Positions 43,891-52,602 of a DNA stretch of 64,000 nt are shown here, one piece after another. The translations under genes were made by a program, and so were the position numbers. Source of the DNA: JAWVFK01 sp033856175 (GTDB lineage: Bacteria; Actinomycetota; Thermoleophilia; Solirubrobacterales; 70-9); NCBI GenBank assembly GCA_033856175.1, contig JAWVFK010000014.1, positions 1-64,000 of the forward strand, written 5' to 3'. The notes beneath the pieces are model-generated. The model saw only the letters and a program-made list of their open reading frames with translations, was not told the origin of the DNA and made no database searches. The number at the start of each line of letters is the position of its first letter. Within the stretch, counting starts at the first letter, position 1.

Positions 43891-45287
43891 ACAGGCTTAG
43901 ATGATGCGGGTGCTGACGCTGGCACGGCTTGGCTCTCCGAGCCAGCGGCCTCGGAGGCTTTGCCGCCGCGGAACAGCGCCCAGCGCGAACGACCCTCGGC
44001 CTTGGCCGCATACATCGCCGCGTCGGCGTTGCGAAGGACCCGCTTGAGGCTGATCGCCGGATCATCGACCACGCACATGCCGACGCTCACCGTCAGCGTC
44101 ACCTCGGCCTCGCCGACGGTGAAGGGCCGCTCGAAGGCCTCGATGATGCGGGTGCCGACCCGCCGCGCCCCGTCGGCGTCGACGCCCTCGCAGATCAGTG
44201 CGAACTCGTCGCCGCCGAAACGGGCCGCGGTGTCGCTCGTTCGCAGCAGGTCGAGCAGGCGGGCTGCGACGGCAACCAACAGGCGGTCGCCCGGCTCGTG
44301 GCCGAGCGTGTCGTTGACCTTCTTGAAGTGGTCGAGGTCGACGAAGAGGATGGCGAACGGCTCGCCGGTACGGCGCAGGCGGTCTCGAGCCATCGTCGCC
44401 CGCTCACGCAGCAGGACGCGGTTCGCCAGTCCGGTCAGAGGATCGTGGAGGGCCTGGTGCTCGAGCCTCTCGGTGGCGCCGCGGCGCTCGGTGATGTCCT
44501 GCATCTGGGCGACGAGATAGAGGGTGCGGCCATCGGCGTCGCGGATCGCCGACACCGTCAGCCCGACCCAGATCAGCCGGCCACCGGCATGGAGATAGCG
44601 CCGCTCGGCCTGGAAGACGTCGCTCTGGCCTGCGACCAGGGCCTCTAGGGCGTCGGCGTCGCCGGCGAAGTCGGCGGGGTGGGTGATCTCGCTGAAGCGC
44701 ATCCCGAGCAGCCGCTCGGGCTCGTACCCGGTGAGCTTGACCAGGGCGCCGTTGAAGGCGATCCAGCGCCCTTCAGGACTGGCGATTGCCATCCCAATCG
44801 CCGAGTCACTGAAGGCGCGCCGGAACCGCTCCTCGGCCTCCCGCAGGGCCTGCTCGGCCTGCTTGCGCTCGCTGAGGTCCTGAACAAGGGCGTTGAAGAT
44901 CCAGCGGCCCCCCTCGCGCACGGGGGCGACGGTGACCTCGACGGGCATCCTGCGGCCGCTTCGGTGCAGCGCCGTCGTCTCGGCGCGGCCGGCCGCCTCA
45001 CCGCCGTCGCCGGCGACGAAGCTCGCCAGCCGGCGCTCGAACTCGGCGCGGCTCGCCGGCGGAACCAGGAGCTCGACGGCGCGGCGACCGACCGCCTGGT
45101 CGGCGGACCAGCCGAACACCGCGCGGGCGCCCTCGTTCCATTCGGCGATGACGCCGTCCTCGTCGACGGCGACGAAGGCGTCGCCGGTCGCGTCGATCAG
45201 CGCCTCGAACTGGCCCAGGCGGAGATGAGGGCGCCGCACCGCGCGGCGGACCCGTCCGAGCAGCTCGACTTTCAGCGACACGGCCAT
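43887..45287 (-). CDS. PAS-PAS-GGDEF diguanylate cyclase
   Basis: 466 residues, no membrane segment. Two PAS domains (FEALIDATGDAFVAVDEDG..., FRRAFSDSAIGMAIASPEG...) are followed by a full GGDEF domain: DPLTGLANRVLLRERATM, FVDLDHFKKVNDTLGHEPGD and RFGGDEFALI. An RTSD placed five residues before GGDEF fits the inhibitory RxxD I-site. It should make c-di-GMP in response to a signal sensed by PAS. Placed at the edge of the polysaccharide locus, a process often controlled by c-di-GMP. A GAGAAG Shine-Dalgarno lies 6 nt upstream. Confidence 0.93.
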   Translation of the reverse strand: MAVSLKVELLGRVRRAVRRPHLRLGQFEALIDATGDAFVAVDEDGVIAEWNEGARAVFGWSADQAVGRRAVELLVPPASRAEFERRLASFVAGDGGEAAGRAETTALHRSGRRMPVEVTVAPVREGGRWIFNALVQDLSERKQAEQALREAEERFRRAFSDSAIGMAIASPEGRWIAFNGALVKLTGYEPERLLGMRFSEITHPADFAGDADALEALVAGQSDVFQAERRYLHAGGRLIWVGLTVSAIRDADGRTLYLVAQMQDITERRGATERLEHQALHDPLTGLANRVLLRERATMARDRLRRTGEPFAILFVDLDHFKKVNDTLGHEPGDRLLVAVAARLLDLLRTSDTAARFGGDEFALICEGVDADGARRVGTRIIEAFERPFTVGEAEVTLTVSVGMCVVDDPAISLKRVLRNADAAMYAAKAEGRSRWALFRGGKASEAAGSESQAVPASAPASSKPV

Positions 45288-45401
45288 GTCTTACTTCTCG
45301 GCTCATCGGGGCAGCGGGAATAGACGCGCTCGATTCCAGAAAGGAGGCTCCGGTGCCACGGCGCGGGGCCCGGACGGCGAATAGCCTGCGTTCGCCGAGC
45401 C

Positions 45402-46613
45402 ATGCGCGTCCTCATTTTCAGCCAGCACTTCACGCCTGAGATCACCGCCGCCCGTGCGCGTGTGCACGCCTTCGCCAAGGGACTGGCCGCGCGCGGCGAC
45501 GACGTCGAGGTGATCTGCGAGGTTCCGAACCACCCCGAGGGGGTCGTTCGCGAGGGCTATCGCGGTCGTCCGAGCGTCCAGAAAGAGCTGGACGGTTTCA
45601 GCGTTCGCTACGTCTGGGTCAAGACGAGCCCGCACAAGACGACCGGCAACCGCCTGCTGCTCTACGGCACCTACGCGGCGATGGCGGCGACCATCGGCTG
45701 CGCGGCGAGGCGCCCCGACGTGATCTTCGCCTCCTCGCCGCCGCTGCCAGTCGGCTCGGCGGCGGCCATCGTCGCGGCGCGCCATCGAGTTCCCTGGGTA
45801 TTCGACGTCCGCGACCTCTGGCCCGAGGTTGCCGTGGCTCTGGGGGAGCTGAGCAACCCGCGGCTGATCCGCCTGGCGGAGAGGCTCGAGCGCAGGCTCT
45901 ACGCGAGCGCCACGGCGATAACGACGGTGACCGAGCCGTTTCGCGCGACGATCGCCGCCGGTCTGCCCGACCCCGGCAAGGTCAGCGTCATTCCCAACGG
46001 AACGACGCGGATGTGGCTGGAGGCGGGGGAGGCCGAGGTGACCCGGTCCGAGCTCGGCCTGACCGAGGACGGCGCCTTTCTCTGGACCTACGCGGGCAAT
46101 GTCGGGCTGGCGCAGGGGCTGGAGGCTGCGATCGAGGCGGCGGCGGCTCTGGGCGATGGCTACCGCTTGCTGATCCTGGGCCAGGGGCCGGCGCTGGCGG
46201 CGCTGCGAGAGCGGGCAGCCGGGCTGCCGCCTGGGCAGGTCGTCTTCCAGCCGCCGGTCGAGCCCGAGCTGGCGGCACGCTATCTGCGCGCCTCGGACGC
46301 CCTGCTGGTGCCGCTCGACTCGCGGCCGGCGCTGCGCGACTTCGTTCCCTCGAAGCTCTTCGACTGCTGCGCTGTCGGCCGGCCGGTCATCCTCGCCGCC
46401 GACGGCGAGGCACGACGGCTGACCGACGCGACAGGCGCGGCGCTGCCGGTGCCCTCGGGCGACGGGGCGGCGCTAGCAGGCGCGGTTTCGTCTCTGCGCG
46501 CCGACTCAGCCCTGCGCGAGCGTCTGGCGGTCGCGGGGCGCGACTTCGCAAGACAGTACGAGCGTGAGCGCCACGCCGAGCGGCTCGCCGCCCTGCTCGA
46601 CTCGATCGTCTGA
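45402..46613 (+). CDS. GT4 glycosyltransferase (WbuB/WcaI-like)
   Basis: 403 residues, GT-B fold. N-terminal acceptor domain starts MRVLIFSQHFTPEITAARARV, with VICEVPNHPEG and VFDVRDLWPEVAV; the donor domain has VSVIPNGTTRM, TYAGNVGLAQGL and a C-terminal block with VPSKLFDCCAVGRPVIL. Resembles the WbuB/WcaI group that adds sugars to polysaccharide repeat units. First glycosyltransferase of the locus; donor and acceptor not inferable. TAGCCT at 45382-45387 lies 14 nt upstream. Confidence 0.9.
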   Translation: MRVLIFSQHFTPEITAARARVHAFAKGLAARGDDVEVICEVPNHPEGVVREGYRGRPSVQKELDGFSVRYVWVKTSPHKTTGNRLLLYGTYAAMAATIGCAARRPDVIFASSPPLPVGSAAAIVAARHRVPWVFDVRDLWPEVAVALGELSNPRLIRLAERLERRLYASATAITTVTEPFRATIAAGLPDPGKVSVIPNGTTRMWLEAGEAEVTRSELGLTEDGAFLWTYAGNVGLAQGLEAAIEAAAALGDGYRLLILGQGPALAALRERAAGLPPGQVVFQPPVEPELAARYLRASDALLVPLDSRPALRDFVPSKLFDCCAVGRPVILAADGEARRLTDATGAALPVPSGDGAALAGAVSSLRADSALRERLAVAGRDFARQYERERHAERLAALLDSIV

Positions 46614-46620
46614 CCGAACG

Positions 46621-46710
46621 CCAGGGTGAACCTGGACATGTGTCCGATCTTCGCCCTGCCTAAACGTCCGCCCCTGCATTCCGGTACTTTGGAACCGGTA
46701 TCGAGGTTCC
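46621..46710. promoter_or_regulatory. Cluster of short inverted repeats before the lyase-like gene
   Basis: CCAGG-gtgaa-CCTGG (46621-46635), GGACA-tg-TGTCC (46634-46645) and GGAACC-N8-GGTTCC (46691-46710) lie in the 118-bp gap. A strong Shine-Dalgarno (GGGGAAGGG) follows. Spacing suits operators for dimeric regulators; no regulator is identified. Confidence 0.4.
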
Positions 46711-46731
46711 GAACTCAGGGGAAGGGAAAGG

Positions 46732-48027
46732 ATGTTCGGGAGTCGGATAACAGCTATTGCACCTGCGGGAGTCCTCGCGATTGCCCTCGCCGCCGCCGCC
46801 AGCCCGGCCAGCACGAGCGCGGCGAGCGCCGGCTGCGACAGCCTCGCCGCCGCCCGCAAGGCCGTGCCGCGCCACGCCCCCGTGCGCCTCGCCGGCCGCA
46901 CCTGCGCCCCCTCGAGCACGGTGACGGTCCAGCGCAAGCGCAGCGGCAGCAGCTGGCGCATTGTGACCAGGGCCGTCAGCTCGACCAGCGGCAACTTCGC
47001 CGCCTGTGGCAAGACCGCCGGCCCCGCTGGCACGATCAACAAGTTCCGCTCGGTCTCCCCCTCGGGCAGCTCGCCCGTCACCCAGGTTCGCGTCAAGTCC
47101 TCGGGCAGCACCAGCTGCAGCTCGGGCGGCTCCACGGGCGGCGCCACCACGCCCCCGGCAGGCGGCTCCACGGGCTCGACCGGCTCGACCGGCTCCTGCG
47201 CCCTGGCGACCCCTGGCTCGGCGATCGATCTGACGCTTAGCGGTTGCCGCACCGTCGCCTCGGACACGGCTGCCGGCCAGGACGCCGTCGGCTTCTGGGG
47301 CAGCGTCGAGTGCGTCGATCCGACTCGCTACCAGTGGACGACGAGCGGCGGCGACTCGCATGTCGACGCGAGCGGCGCCGGCCAGGGCAACAACGCCTTC
47401 CGCCGGATGACCGTCCAGGACGGCGACAACTTCTACGGCGAGCGCTGCGAGCTCGGCCGCAACGACAACCGCACCAGCCCGGTGGCCTTCTACCGCGAGG
47501 GCCAGCGCCGCGCGACCTTCCTCTCGCTGCGGCTGCCGCAGAACTTCCCGCTCGACGCCAACTCCTGGCAGGTGGTCATGCAGATGAAGCAGGCCCAGCC
47601 CGCCAACAACGGCGGCGGCACGCCGGTCATCGAGCTCGACGCCTACGACGGCGCCTGGCACCTGCTGCAGAGCGACTCGGCCGGGGCCAGCTCCGACAGC
47701 CATGAGATCTGGTCGGCGCCGGCGACCAAGCTGAGCTGGACCCGCTTCGCCTTCGACGTCAACTACTCCCAGGATCCGTCCAAGGGCTCGATCACCGTCT
47801 ACGCCGACCTCAACGGCGACGGCGACACCGCCGACAGCGGCGAGCGCAGCGCCACGATCCACACCTACACGCTCAAGCGCGAGACGGTCAGCGGCTCCAG
47901 CAGCGGCCTCCAGGCCGGCGACTCGATTCCCTCGCACCTGCGGACCGGCATCTACCACAACCCGGCGATTCCATGCCCGGGTGGCTGCTCGGTCGACGTC
48001 GACAACGTCCAGGTCCTGAGCTCCTAG
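46732..48027 (+). CDS. Secreted polysaccharide-lyase-like jelly-roll protein (heparin lyase I family-like)
   Basis: 431 residues. Signal peptide (ITAIAPAGVLAIALAAAASPASTSA), a Ser/Arg-rich region with Cys pairs (residues 33-125), a Gly/Ser/Thr linker, then a beta-sandwich domain from about 165 to the end with YGERCELGRNDN, VMQMKQAQ, VIELDAYDGAWHLLQSD, WTRFAFDVNYSQDPSKG and GIYHNPAIPCPGGCSVDVDNVQVL. The pattern matches the polysaccharide-lyase families grouped with heparin lyase I. It would cut or bind the polymer outside the cell; catalytic residues not assigned. Strong Shine-Dalgarno. Confidence 0.75.
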   Translation: MFGSRITAIAPAGVLAIALAAAASPASTSAASAGCDSLAAARKAVPRHAPVRLAGRTCAPSSTVTVQRKRSGSSWRIVTRAVSSTSGNFAACGKTAGPAGTINKFRSVSPSGSSPVTQVRVKSSGSTSCSSGGSTGGATTPPAGGSTGSTGSTGSCALATPGSAIDLTLSGCRTVASDTAAGQDAVGFWGSVECVDPTRYQWTTSGGDSHVDASGAGQGNNAFRRMTVQDGDNFYGERCELGRNDNRTSPVAFYREGQRRATFLSLRLPQNFPLDANSWQVVMQMKQAQPANNGGGTPVIELDAYDGAWHLLQSDSAGASSDSHEIWSAPATKLSWTRFAFDVNYSQDPSKGSITVYADLNGDGDTADSGERSATIHTYTLKRETVSGSSSGLQAGDSIPSHLRTGIYHNPAIPCPGGCSVDVDNVQVLSS

Positions 48028-48093
48028 CCCATAGCCCGCGGGCGACTCGCTGCCGCCGGCCTGTCCGAGCAGCGGAGCGCCGCTGGGCGCTCT

Positions 48094-48099
48094 TAGACT
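48094..48099 (+). promoter_or_regulatory. -10 element TAGACT of the ATP-grasp gene
   Basis: TAGACT ends 8 nt before the ATG at 48108; no Shine-Dalgarno beyond GGCGGCGG. Confidence 0.5.
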
Positions 48100-48107
48100 G
48101 GCGGCGG

Positions 48108-49277
48108 ATGCCAGCGCACGTGCTAGTCACGGATGCCGAGGACCGCGCCGTGCTCGCCGCGTGTCGCAGCCTCGACCGCGCCGGCTACCGCGTCTCGGCC
48201 GCTGCCGGCCAGCGCCCCGCGCCGACCCATTGGTCGCGCTCCTGCTCCGAGCGCCTGCGCCTGACCGGGCCCACCGTCGACGCCGACGCCTTCCTGGCCG
48301 GACTCGAGTCGATCGTCAGCGGCCGCGGCTATGACCTGTTGATGGCCGGAACAGACGCCTCCCTGCTCGCCATTTCCTCTGGTCGCGAGCGGCTCGAGCC
48401 GCACGTCCGCCTGGCCTTGCCCGACCACGAGACGGTCGAGCGCTGCTTCGACAAATGGAGCTTCGTCGAGCGCGCGGAGGCCGTCGGGCTGGCGGCGCCC
48501 GAGACGGTGTTCTGCGAGACGACCGAGGCCGCTCTCGCGGCAGCGGCTGGCTTTGACTATCCGGTGGTGCTGAAGTCGCGCTTCAGCGCCGACCGGGTCG
48601 GCGGGGCGATTCGCCACCGCGGCAGCCGTCCGGTTGCCAGCGCCGAGGCGCTGATAGCAGCCGTGCCCCGCTACGGGCTGCCCTGCCTGGTCCAGCGGCG
48701 CCAGGCTGGGTCGGTGATCTCGACCTCGGCCGTTGCCACCGACGAAGGGCTGATCGGCTTTGGCGCCTCGCGCTACCTGCGGACGTTTCCGCCGCAGGGC
48801 GGCTCGGTCTCCTTCTCCGAGTCGATCGAGCCGCCGGCCGGCCTCGAGCAGAAGGTCGCGCGCCTGCTCGCCGGGACCGGCTGGCGGGGCGTCTTCGAGC
48901 TCGAGCTGCTCGAGCTCGCGGGGGGCGAGCTCGCGGCGATCGACCTCAACCCCCGCTTCTATGGCTCGATGGCGCTTGCGTCAGCGGCCGGAGCGCCGCT
49001 GGCCGCGCTGTGGTGCGACCGCGTGCTCGACGGGAGCACCGCTCGGGTTCGCGCGGCGGCCGGCCGGTACTACCGCTGGGAGGACGCCGACCTGCGCCAC
49101 ATGCTCTGGCAGCTTCGCCGCGGCCACCTCAAGCAGGCGCTGCAGGTGCTGCGGCCGCGACGCCGCGTCGTCCACTCGCTCTTTCGATCCGACGACCCCG
49201 GACCGCTGCTCGCCAGGCTGGTGCTGATGGCACGCCATAGCCTCGTTCGCCGGCGAGCGCGAAAGAGGCCGAGATAG
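48108..49277 (+). CDS. ATP-grasp enzyme of the polysaccharide locus
   Basis: 389 residues. N-terminal pre-ATP-grasp domain (HVLVTDAEDRAVLAACRSLDRAGY), then ATP-grasp features: DKWSFVERAEAVGLAAPETV, YPVVLKSRFSADRVGG, FELELLELAGGELAAIDLNPRFYGSMALA (metal-binding E/N pair). Such enzymes ligate an amine to a carboxylate. In a uronate-containing polymer it could amidate a sugar carboxyl with an amino acid; that is inference. Start by ATG 8 nt after TAGACT. Its stop overlaps the apparent ATA start of the flippase. Confidence 0.82.
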   Translation: MPAHVLVTDAEDRAVLAACRSLDRAGYRVSAAAGQRPAPTHWSRSCSERLRLTGPTVDADAFLAGLESIVSGRGYDLLMAGTDASLLAISSGRERLEPHVRLALPDHETVERCFDKWSFVERAEAVGLAAPETVFCETTEAALAAAAGFDYPVVLKSRFSADRVGGAIRHRGSRPVASAEALIAAVPRYGLPCLVQRRQAGSVISTSAVATDEGLIGFGASRYLRTFPPQGGSVSFSESIEPPAGLEQKVARLLAGTGWRGVFELELLELAGGELAAIDLNPRFYGSMALASAAGAPLAALWCDRVLDGSTARVRAAAGRYYRWEDADLRHMLWQLRRGHLKQALQVLRPRRRVVHSLFRSDDPGPLLARLVLMARHSLVRRRARKRPR

Positions 49278-50758
49278 CGGCGGTTCGCAGCCGCGGCGGT
49301 GCGCCCGAGAGCATCGCCAGGAACACTGCCTTCGCCCTGGCGACGCAGGCGGCGACGGCGCTGTTCACCGCGGGCCTGACGATCTTCCTCGTCCGCAAGC
49401 TCGGGCCGGCGGAGTTCGGCGTCTTCGGGCTGGCCTTCGGCGTCGGCGGGTTGCTGATGCTGCCGGCGGACTTCGGCATCTCGCAGTCGACGGCGCGCTT
49501 CATCGCCGAGCGCCGCGACGCCCCGGCCGAGGCTGCCGCCGTGCTCGCCGCGGGGCTGCGCCTCAAGCTGATCAGCGCCGGCGCCCTCGCCGCCGGCCTC
49601 TTTGCCCTCGCCGGGCCGATCGCCGACGCCTACAACGTGCAGGGCCTCGTCTGGCCGCTGCGAGGGATGGCCCTCGCGCTCTTCGCCCAGAGCCTGCTGA
49701 TGCTCTACAGCGGCGCCTTCGTAGCGCTCGGCCGCATCTCGCTGAACCTCGGCGCCGTCGCCTCGGAGAGCGCCGTCGAGCTCGCCTCGAGCGTCACCCT
49801 CGTCCTGCTCGGCGCCGGCGCGACCGGCGCCGCCTTCGGGCGCGCCGCCGGCTACCTCGTCGGCGCCGGCGTCGCGATCGGGCTCGTCGTGCGCCTGCTC
49901 GGCCGAGGAGCGCTGACCGACGCCGAGCGTGGTCCAGAGCGCCGGCGCATCGCCCGCTACGCCGGCGCGCTGTTCGTCATCGACGGAGCCTTCACCGTGC
50001 TCGGCCAGATCGACGTCCTGTTGATCGGCGCCTTCCTCTCGACCAGCGCGGTTGGCCTCTTCCAGGCTCCCTGGCGGCTGGCGAGCGTCCTGCACTACCC
50101 GGGCCTGGCGCTGGCAGCCGGTGTTGCGCCCCGGCTGGCCGCCGACCCAGGCGGAGGGCGCGAGCCGGACGTCGGCGCCTTTGCTGCGGCGCTGCGGCTG
50201 ATGATCGTCGTCCAGGCGGCCCTGGTCGTGCCGCTCCTCGTCTGGGCCGAGCCGATAGCCCGGCTCGCCCTCGGCCCCGCCTTCGCCGACTCGGCCGAGG
50301 TGATTCGGGCGCTGGCGCCCTACGTGCTGCTGGCCGGGCTCGCGCCGCTGGTCTCCAACGGCGTCGACTATCTCGGTCAGGCGCGCCGGCGGATCCCGAT
50401 CGCCGTCGCCACGCTGGCGGTCAACGTCGCCGTGGACGCGGTCCTGATTCCCCGGATCGGCATCGTCGCCGGCGCGATCGGGTCGTCGGCCGGCTACCTC
50501 GTCTACGTTCCCGGCCACCTCTGGCTCTGCGACAGGCTGCTCGGGCTGCCGATGCGCTCGCTGGCGCTGACGCTGGGGCGGACCGCGCTCGCCGCCGCCG
50601 CGATGGCGGCGGCCATGCTCACCGTCGGCACCGCCGGGCTCTCGGCCGTCGACTGGCTGCTGGGCAGCGCCGGCGGGCTGGCCGCCTTCGTCATCGTGCT
50701 CGCCGTGACGGGCGAGGCCGCGGCGGTCACCGCCGGCGTCCGCCGCCTGCGCCGCTAG
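49274..50758 (+). CDS. Polysaccharide flippase (Wzx/MATE type), non-canonical start
   Basis: About 494 residues if started at ATA 49274 (overlap ATAG with the previous stop). A dozen or more hydrophobic segments and the N-terminal signature IARNTAFALATQAATALFTA, then LVRKLGPAEFGVFGLAF, mark a Wzx-like lipid-linked oligosaccharide flippase. The frame is bounded by TAG at 49238 and has no ATG, GTG or TTG before TTG 49451, which would remove the first helix. ATA 49274, ATC 49313 or CTG 49337 are the possible starts. The start coordinate is therefore uncertain; the family call is not. Confidence 0.82.
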   Translation: MAAVRSRGGAPESIARNTAFALATQAATALFTAGLTIFLVRKLGPAEFGVFGLAFGVGGLLMLPADFGISQSTARFIAERRDAPAEAAAVLAAGLRLKLISAGALAAGLFALAGPIADAYNVQGLVWPLRGMALALFAQSLLMLYSGAFVALGRISLNLGAVASESAVELASSVTLVLLGAGATGAAFGRAAGYLVGAGVAIGLVVRLLGRGALTDAERGPERRRIARYAGALFVIDGAFTVLGQIDVLLIGAFLSTSAVGLFQAPWRLASVLHYPGLALAAGVAPRLAADPGGGREPDVGAFAAALRLMIVVQAALVVPLLVWAEPIARLALGPAFADSAEVIRALAPYVLLAGLAPLVSNGVDYLGQARRRIPIAVATLAVNVAVDAVLIPRIGIVAGAIGSSAGYLVYVPGHLWLCDRLLGLPMRSLALTLGRTALAAAAMAAAMLTVGTAGLSAVDWLLGSAGGLAAFVIVLAVTGEAAAVTAGVRRLRR

Positions 50759-50768
50759 TCATCTGGTT

Positions 50769-52529
50769 CTAGGCCTGCCCGGGGCCGGCACGGAGCCGCC
50801 TCGCGGCCGTCACGGCCCCCCACAGCCCGGAGGCGCGCAGCCGGCGCATCGCCGGCGAGATCTTGCGCTCGAACCGCTTGATGTCGTCGCCGTGGTAGAC
50901 GCCGATTCGCGGCCAGCGCAGCGGCGCCGGGCGATGGAGCCGTGCCGGCAGCGTGCAGGCGGCGCTGTAGCCGGCGCGCCAGGCGGCGTCGATCACGCGC
51001 TGGTCGTGGTCGCCGTAGGGGTAGGCGATCGTCCTGCAGGGGCGGCCTAGAAAGCGCTCGCACTCCCGGCGCGACTCGAGCAGCTCGGCTTCGAGACCCT
51101 CGTCGCCGAGCTCGGTCAGGCGCGGGTGGCTGCGGGTATGCGAGCCAATCTCCCAACCGGCCGCCGCGAGGGTCTCGAGCTGCATCCAGCTCATCGCCGT
51201 CAACTCGGACTCGAACGAGCCCTCACGCCAGCCCTCGACCCCCGGCCAGGACATCGGCTCGGCCGCGCCGGCGAAGGCGGTCACCGTGAAGACGGTCGCG
51301 ACGAGGCCGTGGCGCGAGAGGATCGGGAAGGCCCTGTCGATCACCGAGGCATAGGCGTCGTCGAAGGTGATCGCGACGGTCTTGCCGGCGACATCCCCCC
51401 AGATCAGATCGCTGAAGGTCACGCCGCGGTAGCCGCGCTCGACGAGCGCTTCGACCTGCTCCTCGAAGGCCCGCGGCGTCACCGACAGGTCGGCGTCCCA
51501 CTCCTCGCTGACGGCGTGGTAGCAGAGGACCAGCCGGTCGCCGCCAGCGCCGCCGCCGCGGCGGTCGCCGGTGGCCCGCTCGGACCAGGGCAGCCGCCCG
51601 GTCAGCAGCCGGCTGCGGGGCACCGCGAGGCGGAACGCCACCTTCTCGGCGAAGGCTCGCCAGCGCTTGGCGCGCGACTCGCGGTAGAGCTCGAAGCGCT
51701 CACGGGCCTGCTTCAGCTCCGCTCGCGGTGCGATTCGCTCGAGCGCCCGCAGCTGGTCGATGTGGAGCGTGTGGTAGGCGCCGCTGGCGACGTTGGGCAG
51801 CGGATGGGGGAAGAGGTCGTAGAGCGACCAGCGGCCGTTGTCGAAGCGGTCGATGCGCGCGGCGAGGGCGTCGACGCATTCCTGGAAGTCGTGCCGCGCT
51901 GCCGCCTCGTCGAGGCCGACGCCAACGTCGTAATAGCCCCAGAGGGCGAAGATCGCGCCGTTGAGGACGTGGGACCCCGGCGCCGTCGGGTACTCCTCGA
52001 GAAAGGGCACGCCGTCGAGCTCGTCGCGAACGCCGCCTTCGGCGACGGGTAGCGCCATCGGCTCCAGCGCCCGCAGCGCCGCCTCGGCGAAACGCTCTTC
52101 GCCACGGGCGCCGTGCAGGCGGACGAGCAGGCTCGCCGCCTCTCCCTGGGCCATCGCCGAGAGCCAGGGCGCCTCGATCGCGTAGGTGTGCGGCATCGGC
52201 TGCAGGTGGGGCCAGCCGCCGCTTGCCTCCTGATGCTCGATCAGGTGGTCGGCGGCGGCCGCGGCAGCGTCGAGCCAGGCGTCGCCGTCGCCGGCGAGGA
52301 AGCGCTCGAAGCAGCCGAGGCCCCACTGGGTGACCTCGACGTGAAGCTGCTCGTCACGAGGTGGCAGCCAGGGGGGAGGCCAGACCGGCTCGTCAGCCTT
52401 GCTCGTGAAGTCGATGTAGTAGCCGTGGACGGCGCCGGGGCGGATCTGGCGACCTACGCCCAGCGGCAGTGAGCCCGCGGTGCTGAGGCGGTTCGCGACT
52501 CCCTGTGGCCTCGGTCCCTTTAGTGGCAC
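50769..52529 (-). CDS. Fusion of D-glucuronyl C5-epimerase-like and NodB polysaccharide deacetylase domains
   Basis: 586 residues from GTG, no signal peptide evident. Residues about 30-290 match the D-glucuronyl C5-epimerase C-terminal domain: YYIDFTSKADEPVWPP, WGLGCFERFLAGDGDAW, GGWPH near 104-108, LEEYPTAPGSHVLNGAIFAL (177-196), SLYDLF and YHTLHIDQL (252-260). Residues about 333-530 are a CE4/NodB domain: VLCYHAV, TFDDAY (388-393), GSHTRSHP (462-469) and AYPYGDHD. The metal-binding Asp and two His are present; the usual TFDDG glycine is Ala. TAGATT (52544-52539) ends 9 nt before the GTG. Together they suggest deacetylation and GlcA-to-IdoA epimerisation of one polymer. Confidence 0.85.
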   Translation of the reverse strand: MPLKGPRPQGVANRLSTAGSLPLGVGRQIRPGAVHGYYIDFTSKADEPVWPPPWLPPRDEQLHVEVTQWGLGCFERFLAGDGDAWLDAAAAAADHLIEHQEASGGWPHLQPMPHTYAIEAPWLSAMAQGEAASLLVRLHGARGEERFAEAALRALEPMALPVAEGGVRDELDGVPFLEEYPTAPGSHVLNGAIFALWGYYDVGVGLDEAAARHDFQECVDALAARIDRFDNGRWSLYDLFPHPLPNVASGAYHTLHIDQLRALERIAPRAELKQARERFELYRESRAKRWRAFAEKVAFRLAVPRSRLLTGRLPWSERATGDRRGGGAGGDRLVLCYHAVSEEWDADLSVTPRAFEEQVEALVERGYRGVTFSDLIWGDVAGKTVAITFDDAYASVIDRAFPILSRHGLVATVFTVTAFAGAAEPMSWPGVEGWREGSFESELTAMSWMQLETLAAAGWEIGSHTRSHPRLTELGDEGLEAELLESRRECERFLGRPCRTIAYPYGDHDQRVIDAAWRAGYSAACTLPARLHRPAPLRWPRIGVYHGDDIKRFERKISPAMRRLRASGLWGAVTAARRLRAGPGQA

Positions 52530-52602
52530 CCGGTGCCCAATCTAGATCACCGGCTGATCTGAGCAGGGCTCGAAGGCCCCGATCGGGAAGACTCTGGCGC
52601 AG

